Below, piece by piece: positions 29,663-36,440 of a stretch of DNA of 36,440 bases. The notes beneath the pieces are model-generated. The model saw only the letters and a list, made by a program, of their open reading frames with translations. It was not told where the DNA came from and ran no database searches. The DNA comes from Gyrodactylus bullatarudis. Its lineage: Eukaryota > Platyhelminthes > Monogenea > Gyrodactylidea > Gyrodactylidae. Numbering within the stretch: the stretch's first letter is position 1; each line of letters opens with the position of its first letter. Where the stretch lies: contig SSNU01000576.1 of NCBI GenBank assembly GCA_012064415.1, positions 22,775-59,214 of the forward strand, in the 5' to 3' direction. Made by a program: the position numbers and the translations under genes.

Positions 29663-29838
29663 GTTGTCAAGATGAAGAAAATTACGCAGATATACAACTC
29701 TTCTCAGCAAAAAGTGACGATTTTTCTTGCAATGATGGCATCAACATGCATAAAAATGAATTCAGTATCGCCAGTTGCTACAAAAACCTGATTCGTTGAT
29801 CATTGATTATAAATTGAGAAATTTGCTAAACTTTACTT
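29663..29838 (-). pseudogene. Duplicated exon fragment, frameshifted copy
   Basis: It matches 31427-31602 almost base for base. On the minus strand it begins VFVATGDTEFIF and continues MHVDAIIARK, then loses frame because one T is missing from a T run compared with the other copy (CACTTTTTGC against CACTTTTTTGC). Sequence beyond the common block differs entirely, so only part of the gene was copied. Confidence 0.75.
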
Positions 29839-31105
29839 CGGGGGCACATTTAAATTAACTATAAAAATATATTACCACTTATGAGTAACTATATAGAATA
29901 ATACAGAAAATTGGAATTAACCGTATTCGGAGTTAATAACAAATTAGAGTCTAATTTAAAATAGAAAGTGATTTGGTAACATGAGATAGCTTCTGGGATG
30001 TTTCAAAAAATGCTGATCTAGAAAATCGAGCCAGTCTACTTGAGAAACATTTCTTGCTGAAAAGAGAATTAGGCCTAAATCCATAATTTCAAACAAAAAC
30101 GTTGAATGATTTGATAGAATCACAATTTGTGTTATTTAGAAGAATTTTAAAATTTATTTTTACATTAAAAATATTAAAATCTTTTCCTGACTATGGATGG
30201 TTTGTATAGTACCTGATTCAGCCTCTTTTACATATTCAGTACAACCTGTTTACTTTTTTTTTTTTACTTTACCTGTGGAAAATTACCCTCTCCTCTCTAC
30301 CCTATCTAAAATGTATTGTAAAATATCGTGACTACTTGGAAGTAACCACATTTCATTGTTGTTGGTCGAAAAAATGAATTTTATTGAAATTTATAACATT
30401 TAAAAGAGCATTTTTCTCTTCCCAACCATCTAGTACATCATGAGATTTCAATCTAACGTATTAGTTTTATTTTTATTCTAAGTTGAACCATTTTTTTAAT
30501 TTTTTGATAAAAAATAAATCTCAATACATTTTGATTTTTGCTTCCTACGTCAGCTATTGATATTTTCACAAATCGTTAACTTTTTAAGCTTTTGAACCTT
30601 ATATATGTTACAATCAATGTGGAAACTCCCTCAGGGTATACACTGACCGTCAATGGTAATCAAAACCCTTTTTGCGACAGAAAAAATTTTTAAATAGACT
30701 ATTTATAATGAGAATTTTCCCCCACATTTTGGCAGCTCAACTATTGGGTAATCAACTATCGAATTTTCTGTATAATTCTGAAAAGGAGTATTCTCTAATG
30801 GTATCAACACAATGTACGAAAAAAATGATTCGAATAAGATTCATTCTAGTCGAACAATACATCATTGGAAAAAGCTCAAATCATAATCTTACTCAATTGA
30901 TAGCTCTGCAATATTTCTGTGAGCTATGAATTCTCACTTTTATCTGACTCATAAAAGGAAAAAGTGTAAAATGAATTTTTAATCAAACCATTCGAGAGTA
31001 AATATTGAAATTTTAATACTGTTACATCAAAGATTCAAATGAAAGTTGGGTGAATAGCAAATTCTGATCAGTTCAACATCAATAAGAATATGAAAAAAAA
31101 TTGTA

Positions 31106-31552
31106 CTAACTGGAACTTGATACGAACAGATTTCGATGACTTCGGCTTCTAATAGGTTTTTTTGTTGTTGCTGCATTATCCGTTGTCGTGGCATTGTTCA
31201 ATGTGGAAGTTGCTTGTTCTGTTGTTGTAGCATTTTCTGGCGTTGTTACTTGTTTGGTTGTTGTTTCCAATACTGTAATTTCTTTTGTAATGTTTTCGAA
31301 ATTTCTTTTCACAACAAATCCTTGTTCCCTTTGCTGTATAGGTCTATACATCTCCAGGCCATCAGTTGAAAGTGTTCGCAGGCATCTTAGCTCCGCTGAT
31401 CTTATTTTTACTGTTGTTTGAATTGTGTTGTCAAGATGAAGAAAATTACGCAGATATACAACACTTCTCAGCAAAAAAGTGACGAGTTTTCTTGCAATGA
31501 TGGCATCAACATGCATAAAAATGAATTCAGTATCGCCAGTTGCTACAAAAAC
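31106..31552 (-). CDS. Thr-rich protein of unknown function, possible last exon
   Basis: On the minus strand the frame from the ATG at 31516 gives 136 residues; it is also open 12 codons upstream to an AG at 31553 (VFVATGDTEFIF), so this may be an internal or last exon. The first 45 residues are hydrophobic and basic (RKLVTFLLRSVVYLRNFLHL). The C-terminal part is mucin-like, with repeated TT, NATTT and TTDNAATTKKP, then a basic RSRSHR tail. No family is recognised. If secreted, the Thr-rich part would be a candidate for O-glycosylation, but no classical signal peptide is seen. It could also be chance coding in a repeat. Confidence 0.4.
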   Translation of the reverse strand, partial: VFVATGDTEFIFMHVDAIIARKLVTFLLRSVVYLRNFLHLDNTIQTTVKIRSAELRCLRTLSTDGLEMYRPIQQREQGFVVKRNFENITKEITVLETTTKQVTTPENATTTEQATSTLNNATTTDNAATTKKPIRSRSHRNLFVSSSS

Positions 31553-31602
31553 CTGATTCGTTGATCATCGATTATAAATTGAGAAATTTGCTAAGCTTAA
31601 CT
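31427..31602. repeat. Direct duplicate of 29663-29838
   Basis: About 176 bases run from GTTGTCAAGATGAAGAAAAT to about TTGAGAAATTTGCTAA, with a handful of differences between copies. The block spans the possible splice acceptor and the first coding part of the Thr-rich minus-strand frame. Confidence 0.85.
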
Positions 31603-31964
31603 TCAAATTAAACATAAAAATCGACAGTTACTTATAAGTAGGGCGAAAAATAAATAAAATAATAATCAAAAATATCTTGAAAAGGGCAAATAAATCGCAA
31701 TTATATTTTTGAAAATGGGGTAGGGGGGTATAGTCCGGTTTGTTGGCATACCAAATAAAAGTTTCCTTTTGAACTTTTGATTCTTGTCATGAAAATACTT
31801 TTTAATTTTGAAAAATATCTTTCAACATAAGCTGAAGTCGGGTTCCAACTCAAAAAAAGATTGCAGTCCATAGTACAAATATTTTCATCTTCCTTTTGAG
31901 AAATTTTTGTTGCATCATCTTCTGTTTCGCTGGCTTTTTAAGTATTGACCTTTTTTTGAAGGAT
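31553..31964. other. Non-coding, no feature seen
   Basis: AT-rich stretch between the Thr-rich frame and the hAT remnant. No gene, repeat or RNA is recognised beyond the end of the 176-base duplicate. Decayed transposon sequence continuing from the hAT remnant is possible. Confidence 0.35.
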
Positions 31965-32173
31965 TCTCTCTAATATTCAGGTTCTGAACGATTTCGATTC
32001 CTTTCCTCAATGAAGGTTTACAATTCTCCATTTCTCCGAAGATTTTCACAATAGTATTCAATAGCTTCAATCCATGTGCCCTATTTTGTAGTAAATGGAG
32101 TTGGAGGCCTTTTCAAATCTGAGAAGAAATCTCTACGTGATTTATTTTTAATAGTGGCTGCCTTAACAGAGCC
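31965..32173 (-). pseudogene. hAT-like transposase remnant
   Basis: On the minus strand SVKAATIKNKSRRDFFSD, then RPPTPFTTK, a stop, then GTWIEAIEYYCENLRRNGEL resembles the widespread transposon-derived motif PP-P--TRWGTWL-A--YY-EN. TAG stands where Trp is expected, and further stops follow (TAA, TAG). Only this fragment is recognisable and the catalytic region is not seen. Confidence 0.6.
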
Positions 32174-32488
32174 TAGGTAAGAAATCAATAAGATAAGATG
32201 GAAAACCGAGACAGAAGAGGACACAAAAGGATTGGGCAAAAGTGGAAACGATAGATTGAAATCGCAAAATTATCTTGGAAACTAAAAGGTGTAGAGAATT
32301 AATTCTTCATCCTACTTATAAGTAATCACACAAAACAACACAGGAAATTATCATAAACTGGAATTGAAGTTATTTGAATTTCTTTCAAGTTAGTACCACA
32401 TTAAAAGAATTTAAAATGGAAAGTAATCAAGTTAATTTAAGTTCGTGAACATAAGTTCCAAGGAATATAAAAGAGATTTTTATGATTC
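32174..32488. other. Non-coding, no feature seen
   Basis: About 315 bases of AT-rich DNA between the hAT remnant and the 5' arm of PLE copy B. No exon or repeat is recognised. Confidence 0.4.
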
Positions 32489-32571
32489 AAATATTCACGT
32501 AAATTTTCAAATCCGTCCGAAAATTCACTTAAAATCATATTAGGAGATTTAGAAAAAAGATATATATTAGG

Positions 32572-32606
32572 GCCATATTTACATTTCATAGAGCATCATC
32601 AGCGGC
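32572..32606 (-). ncRNA. Hammerhead-like motif, PLE copy B left arm
   Basis: On the minus strand GCCG, CTGATGA, TGCTCTAT, GAAA, TGTAAAT, A, TGGC. Stem I is GCCG with TGGC (three Watson-Crick pairs and one G-U). It is identical in layout to the right-arm copy at 34012-34046. Stem III is weaker than in copies A and C, because C is replaced by A. Confidence 0.5.
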
Positions 32607-32756
32607 AATACTTTAAAAATGATATAAGTTAAGAATTCATTCAAAATAATAATTTACAAATTATGAAAGAAATAGTAAAAGTCAAACAACATAAGAATAT
32701 AATGTAGGCTAAAAAAACACCAAAACTCTCCAATAAACTCTCCAGAGGAAATACCT

Positions 32757-33350
32757 AAAGAAATATAGAACACGAAGTTGAATTTAATGGAAAACGGTTA
32801 TCGTAATAAATTTGTGGACAAATTTATCAACTTTTCAGATGATAGAGATGTCGTTGAAAACACAGATGAAGTTGAGAAAACCACAATTTTCATGAAACTC
32901 AATTTCCAAGGAGATGGCTTCAGCAATGATTTAAGGACAGAGTTAACTGATCTCATCAATCAACATTATAACAACATAAAATTGAAAATTGTATTCAAAA
33001 CTAAGAGATTGTTCAATCTGATCCATAAAGATTAACTCGAACCTCAAGAGAAAACTCTATTGATTTATAAATTCCAATGTGACTGTGGAGCTACATCTAT
33101 AGGTCATACAATTAGCAAGTTATCAACTAGAGGGAACGATCACCTTAAGAAAGATACAGCGGTGACCAGGCATCTAAGACAAGACGGGCATGAAGCTTCA
33201 ATTTCAAAATTTTCAATTCTATACAAAAATGCAGGGGATGACAGTACAGACGTTTGGGTGAAGGAGAAATTCTTCATTAATCGATATAAACCAAACTTAT
33301 GTGTTCAAAAAAACTATTCTTATAATCTTCAACTACCTTGGCCTATGTGA
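32757..33350 (+). pseudogene. PLE protein C-terminal fragment (copy B), broken
   Basis: It matches copy A from about NEIENVKLSLKENGY onward. The frame is broken by TAG near 32765 in place of a Glu codon and by TAA at 33033-33035 after NLIHKD. In the GIY-YIG domain the YIG Tyr is replaced by Ser (CGATSIGHT) and the Arg after IR is Ser (TISKLSTR). The last 30 residues (NLCVQKNYSYNLQLPWPM) are identical over this stretch to copy A. Non-functional. Confidence 0.88.
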
Positions 33351-33424
33351 GCTTTTTCACTTTTCTCTCCACTGTTGCTACTTATTGGAGAGTTTTGGTT
33401 GAATGAAAATAAGAAGATGCCAAA

Positions 33425-33475
33425 GTATTTCACAAATAAAGGTCTTTATTTCGGGCATACTCATCAGTGTGATAC
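33425..33475 (-). ncRNA. Hammerhead ribozyme, type I, core intact
   Basis: Read on the minus strand: GTAT-CACA (stem I 5' side), CTGATGA (33461-33467), GTATGCCC (stem II region), GAAA (33449-33452), TAAAG-AC-CTTTA (stem III), T at the 16.1 position, T as H17, then TGTG-AA-ATAC (stem I 3' side, 33425-33434). Stem I is CACA/TGTG plus GTAT/ATAC with an AA bulge. Stem III has six pairs including the A15.1-U16.1 pair and a 2-base loop. Stem II has a single sure G-C pair next to the core. All core residues C3-A9 and G12-A15.1 are present. Predicted self-cleavage falls between 33435 and 33434. Confidence 0.78.
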
Positions 33476-33755
33476 ATGCCATATAAGTACAGTTTTTAGA
33501 ATTTTATAAGGGACCTTATTAGTCCGTTTTAGTTTTTATTATTTTAAACAACCCTAGATTCGTATGATATAATATCTAACACTAATTTTAATTATAATTA
33601 AAAGCCATTGACACTAGACAATCTCAAAAAAACAGGGAAATCTATCAAAACAATTTTGCTCACCTGGCAACAGGGAGGAACCAATTGTATCATTAGTAGC
33701 AAAACGGACTAATAAGGTCCCTTATAAAATTCTAAAAACTGTACTTATCTGGCAT

Positions 33756-33806
33756 GTATCACACTGATGAGTATGCCCAAAATAAAGACCTTTATTTGTG
33801 GAATAC
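33756..33806 (+). ncRNA. Hammerhead ribozyme copy with mutated core
   Basis: This is the mirror copy in the right arm: GTATCACA, CTGATGA (33764-33770), GTATGCCC, then AAAA (33779-33782) instead of GAAA, TAAAGACCTTTAT, T, TGTG, GA bulge, ATAC. All stems match the left-arm motif, but G12, the general base of the ribozyme, is A. It should be inactive or nearly so. Confidence 0.7.
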
Positions 33807-34011
33807 TTTGGCATCTTCTTATTTTCATTCAAACATTTAATGGCATCGGTAGCACAGGTCAAAACCAATGTTTCTGAACATCTCTCTCAAAGTTTTGGTG
33901 TTTTTTTAGCCTACATTATATTCTTATGTTGTTTGACTTTTACTATTTCTTTCATAATTTGTAAATTATTATTTTGAATGAATTCTTAACTTATATCATT
34001 TTTAAAGTATT

Positions 34012-34046
34012 GCCGCTGATGATGCTCTATGAAATGTAAATATGGC
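34012..34046 (+). ncRNA. Hammerhead-like motif, PLE copy B right arm
   Basis: GCCG, CTGATGA (34016-34022), TGCTCTAT, GAAA (34031-34034), TGTAAAT, A, TGGC (34043-34046). Compared with copy A, the outer stem I pair changed from A-T to G-C on both sides, a compensatory change. Confidence 0.55.
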
Positions 34047-34090
34047 CCTAATATATATCTTATTTCTAAATCTCCTAATAAAAGAGATGG

Positions 34091-34831
34091 TTTTCCTTGC
34101 ACCTACAAAAACTTTATAAATATTAGTTTTCTGTGTAATTACCACATTTAATTTTGATATAAATGGTGTGTGAGATCTAAAATAACTGAAGATTCGTTTG
34201 CAATCCCATGCATTGCCCATTTTCCCTAAATTCTCTTGTAGGCATAGTGGAATAACAAAATTTAACAGAAATGATCTTAACATGATTCTAATACTGTATT
34301 TTCATTGAAAAAACACTTGGAACTTTATTAGCAAAATAGATATTTGAAATTTTAGTGAAACGTAGTAAAAATTAATTGAAAATCTAGCGGTATTCATTTT
34401 TAAAAAAGTCTGATTTTTTAAATATTATCACGGACAAGCATTTTGATACTTGATCTTATACAAAATAATGTTAAGAACTCATAATATTATCATTTGAATA
34501 GGTTTTTAAAGTAGGTTGAAAAATTTGTTACATCTCTAATGAATATTTTTTGATTTCTTCCAATTTTATATCAGGCTAGAGATTCTTAGCAATGAATAAA
34601 AAGACGTTTTAAAATATCTTGATTGAGCATCTTGACAGTATTTCGATAAAATTATTTTTAAGACTAAACTTTTTCAAAGACATCACTGTGGTGAAGAATT
34701 TATCTTGAAGAAATTAAATTTTAACATTCACGGGCAATTTTTTTCTGTTTACTTAAACAATATAAAAACACCTTTAGTAAAACAAATTTTTTTACTATAA
34801 TAAAGGTAATCAAGAGAAATCTTTTTAAATA
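34091..34831. other. Intergenic, upstream of the CREC gene
   Basis: AT-rich DNA without a recognised exon. A minus-strand open frame (34002-34283) overlaps the PLE arm and shows no domain. The promoter of the EF-hand gene should lie at the 3' end, but no motif stands out. Confidence 0.4.
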
Positions 34832-35747
34832 ATGAAATTGGTTATATTTCTTCAATTTTTATCCTGGATTTTGATAAATGGAGTGAACAATGAATTTCAG
34901 ATTGATCCACCTGAATTGAAGAGCATCAATCTAACATCGGCCATAAAGAGGATGCAGTGAGTTCCATCTCCAAGACTAATTTTGCTTGTTATAGAGAATT
35001 GTTCAAACTAAGCGATCGGGAGGATGGCCGATCAGATGGCTTCTTGACACTCTCCGAAATCAGGAATACAATCACAGATAAGGGTAAAGTAATGATGCAA
35101 GAGTTTTGTAAATCCACTTACAAGGAATATAAACTGGCTAATGACGACTTTGACTATGCTGCATACACTAATCATTTGAACTGGCTAAAGTTGGGGAAAA
35201 CCTTGACTGTTTCCAACAGTTATTTCACAAATTTTTTACAAATGCTTCGCTCTGCCTCAACACTTTAGATGAGGTATGTTTCTTTCTACAACCGGAAGTA
35301 ATCATGCCCAGAATGAGGTCCACCCTTCTCAATGTAAGTTGAATAGAAAAACACTTTCCTATAGGCCTATACAGAAATGTACGACTTTGATCGGGATGGA
35401 AAAATAAGTGAGACTGAGTTTATCGCCTTTAGGAGGCTGAGTTATCGCGATAAGAAGCGTGGTAAAAGGAGTTGGGTGACAGCTGAACGTAAAAATTCCA
35501 ATTCTACGATATTGACAATCACGGGATGTTGATTAAGAAGGAATTTGAAAGGCTTATTGGCGATGTTGAAAGTCGCAAGGCGTCTGATGAAGTAATGCAA
35601 ATGATCAAGTATGCTGATGAGAACAAAGATGGCCTTTTATCGATGGTGGAAGTACTGAAGAATATAAACATGTTTGCTGCAAGTCCCTTTACATTGTATG
35701 GAAAAGATTTAAATATCGACCTGATAAGCCGTGTGCCCATGGACTGA
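34832..35747 (+). CDS. Secreted CREC-family EF-hand protein (calumenin/reticulocalbin-like), frame-broken
   Basis: Exons 34832-34956, 34995-35189, 35220-35333 and 35365-35747; introns of 38, 30 and 31 nt. The N-terminus MKLVIFLQFLSWILINGVNN is a signal peptide. CREC proteins are multi-EF-hand Ca2+ binders of the secretory pathway. EF1 is DGRSDGFLTLSE, EF2 and EF3 are degenerate (LDEVCFFLQPEV aligns with the EFTAFLHPEE segment), EF4 is DFDRDGKISETE, EF5 DIDNHGMLIKKE and EF6 DENKDGLLSMVE, followed by the family tail ...MFAASPFTLYGKDL. The usual HDEL-like ER-retrieval end is absent (ends RVPMD). Two breaks need one added base each: at the 35190 donor and in the A run at 35491-35495. So it is either a young pseudogene or the site of two homopolymer assembly errors. 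About 272 residues. Confidence 0.8.
34957..34994 (+). other. 38-nt intron in the CREC-like gene
   Basis: GTGAGTTCC...TGTTATAG, 38 nt. Splicing joins the signal-peptide exon to the first EF-hand exon in phase (CA|A). Two further tiny introns in the same gene are 35190-35219 (30 nt, GTTGGGG...CAACAG) and 35334-35364 (31 nt, GTAAGT...CTATAG). Confidence 0.82.
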
Positions 35748-35753
35748 AATAAA
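35748..35753 (+). terminator. Poly(A) signal AATAAA directly after the CREC stop
   Basis: AATAAA begins on the base after the TGA at 35745-35747. If used, the 3' UTR would be only a few tens of bases. Confidence 0.5.
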
Positions 35754-36228
35754 ATAATTACTGTGAACAATGATTTATCCAGTTGTATTGATTGCAGTCA
35801 TGCGTTCCTTATTGGCTAATGAGGGCTCAACGCTGATTGGTTGGATTTTTGGGGCAGAGAAGTATCAAAGTAAACCACCATGATATATTTAATTTATCTC
35901 GAGTTATCATGTGTGAAATTGACTGTACTATAAGCTAGAAAAAATCTACCATAAATAAACATAGTTTGAAAAAATTTCCCAACTAACAATGTTAAAGGAA
36001 TAAATTTTCTATAATAATCTCGGATAAAATTTGGAATTTTTATTCTCGTTTCAGAGAAAAGCGAATTTTTGTGCCGAAATTTTTACAAATTTTCTGGAAA
36101 TTTTTTTTTCTACGGCTGGTTTAAACAGTCTAAAAACCTTTTGGGATAAATAAAAAAAAATCATTATGTTCGAAATTCATCCTACTTTCAGATGGTATAA
36201 AATTTATCCCCTTGTTTTTATGACTGAA
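35754..36228. other. Intergenic, no gene
   Basis: AT-rich, with no exon or RNA gene recognised. It lies between the CREC gene and the last PLE terminus. Confidence 0.45.
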
Positions 36229-36440
36229 ATATTCACGTAAATTTTCAAATACGTCCGAAAATCCTATTAAAATCATATTTTGGGAATAAGAAAAAAGATT
36301 ATATTGAAGGCCATATGTACATTTCACAAAGCATCATCAGTGGCAATACTTTAAAAATGATATAAGTTAAAAATTCATTGAAGATAATTTACAAATTATG
36401 AAAGAAATAGTAAAAGTCAAAGAAAATCAGAATATAATGT
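36229..36440 (-). mobile_element. Penelope-like element terminus, copy C, cut by window end
   Basis: Matches 32489-32700 in the same orientation (ATATTCACGTAAATTTTCAA, CATCATCAGTGG, ATACTTTAAAAATGATATAA, AATTATGAAAGAAATAGTAA). By comparison with copy B this is the left terminus of an element that should continue beyond the window on the plus strand. Confidence 0.88.
36310..36344 (-). ncRNA. Hammerhead-like motif, PLE copy C
   Basis: On the minus strand GCCA, CTGATGA, TGCTTTGT, GAAA, palindromic TGTACAT, A, TGGC. Stem I GCCA/TGGC is fully Watson-Crick, and stem III is as in copy A. With A as H17 this is the best-formed of the PLE motifs. Stem II remains weak. Confidence 0.6.

Larger units (their letters stand above)
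29313..31105. other. Intergenic region downstream of myotubularin
   Basis: An AATAAA at 29546-29551 may be the myotubularin poly(A) signal. 29663-29838 is a direct, frameshifted duplicate of 31427-31602. A T10-class run lies near 30255. The rest is AT-rich with no recognisable gene; short open frames (for example 30672-30929) show no domain. Confidence 0.5.
33400..33890. mobile_element. 491-bp fold-back element nested in PLE copy B
   Basis: It is flanked by an exact 9-base direct repeat, AGTTTTGGT, at 33391-33399 and 33891-33899, taken as a target-site duplication. Inside, 33400-33530 and 33701-33831 are 131-base reverse complements with few mismatches, with 170 bases between them. A 59-base unpaired tail (33832-33890) follows the right arm. 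Each arm contains a hammerhead ribozyme motif. No coding capacity. It may be a retrozyme-like or PLE-derived non-autonomous element. Confidence 0.82.
32489..34090 (+). mobile_element. Penelope-like element copy B with inverted termini, interrupted
   Basis: Outer arms of about 195 bases (roughly 32540-32738 and 33891-34085) are reverse complements of each other and match the 3' end of copy A. Between them lies a decayed C-terminal piece of the PLE frame. A 491-bp fold-back element is inserted at 33400-33890. The arms carry hammerhead-like motifs, on the minus strand at the left and the plus strand at the right. Upstream sequence from 32489 (ATATTCACGTAAATTTTCAA) is shared with copy C. Confidence 0.88.

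Noticed and set aside
30672..30929. 85-residue plus-strand open frame in the intergenic region
   Set aside because: No domain, no splice context and composition typical of AT-rich non-coding DNA.
31136..31421. Cys-rich and Val-rich plus-strand open frames
   Set aside because: They are antisense readings of the low-complexity Thr-rich minus-strand frame (repeated TTG, TGT and GTT triplets) and have no independent support.
34002..34283. 93-residue minus-strand open frame
   Set aside because: It overlaps the inverted PLE terminus, shows no domain, and has no splice or start context.

Overview
The window looks like nuclear DNA of an AT-rich animal. Genes are split by GT-AG introns, and the protein families are animal-type: a FERM domain of the band 4.1 kind, SPRY domains, a myotubularin, and a CREC-type EF-hand protein. 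The sequence is littered with eukaryotic transposons (MULE, mariner, hAT, Penelope-like). Several introns are only 28-38 nt long, while others exceed 3 kb and hold transposons. I cannot name the species. A compact parasitic animal such as a flatworm, orthonectid or myxozoan would fit, but this is inference.

Layout: 1-1260 holds a dead MULE transposase. 1330-4700 holds repeats, including a long inverted repeat that brackets the first exon of the main gene. That gene runs on the plus strand from 2992 to 26919. I could assemble 17 exons whose splice phases all agree, giving a 1377-residue product: a FERM domain split by an insertion of about 113 residues, a low-complexity linker with a degenerate CRIB-like motif, and two tandem SPRY domains. 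Its large introns carry hairpin elements, a mariner remnant, a tRNA-derived SINE-like piece and a Penelope-like element (PLE). A short distance downstream on the same strand is a complete myotubularin phosphatase gene (27446-29312) with a 28-nt intron.

From 29313 to 34831 the sequence is mostly repeats: a small Thr-rich minus-strand ORF with a duplicated, broken copy of its 5' part, a hAT remnant, and a degenerate PLE copy invaded by a 491-bp fold-back element. At 34832-35747 is a secreted CREC-family EF-hand gene with three introns of 30-38 nt and two single-base frame breaks. The window ends inside another PLE terminus.

The most interesting signal is a set of hammerhead-ribozyme motifs. 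One has a near-complete core and lies in an arm of the fold-back element (33425-33475, minus strand); its partner arm has lost the G of the GAAA core. A second set lies in every PLE terminus and shows covarying stem I pairs between copies. The gene set does not form a pathway. FERM and myotubularin proteins both act at phosphoinositide-containing membranes, but I see no evidence that these two work together.
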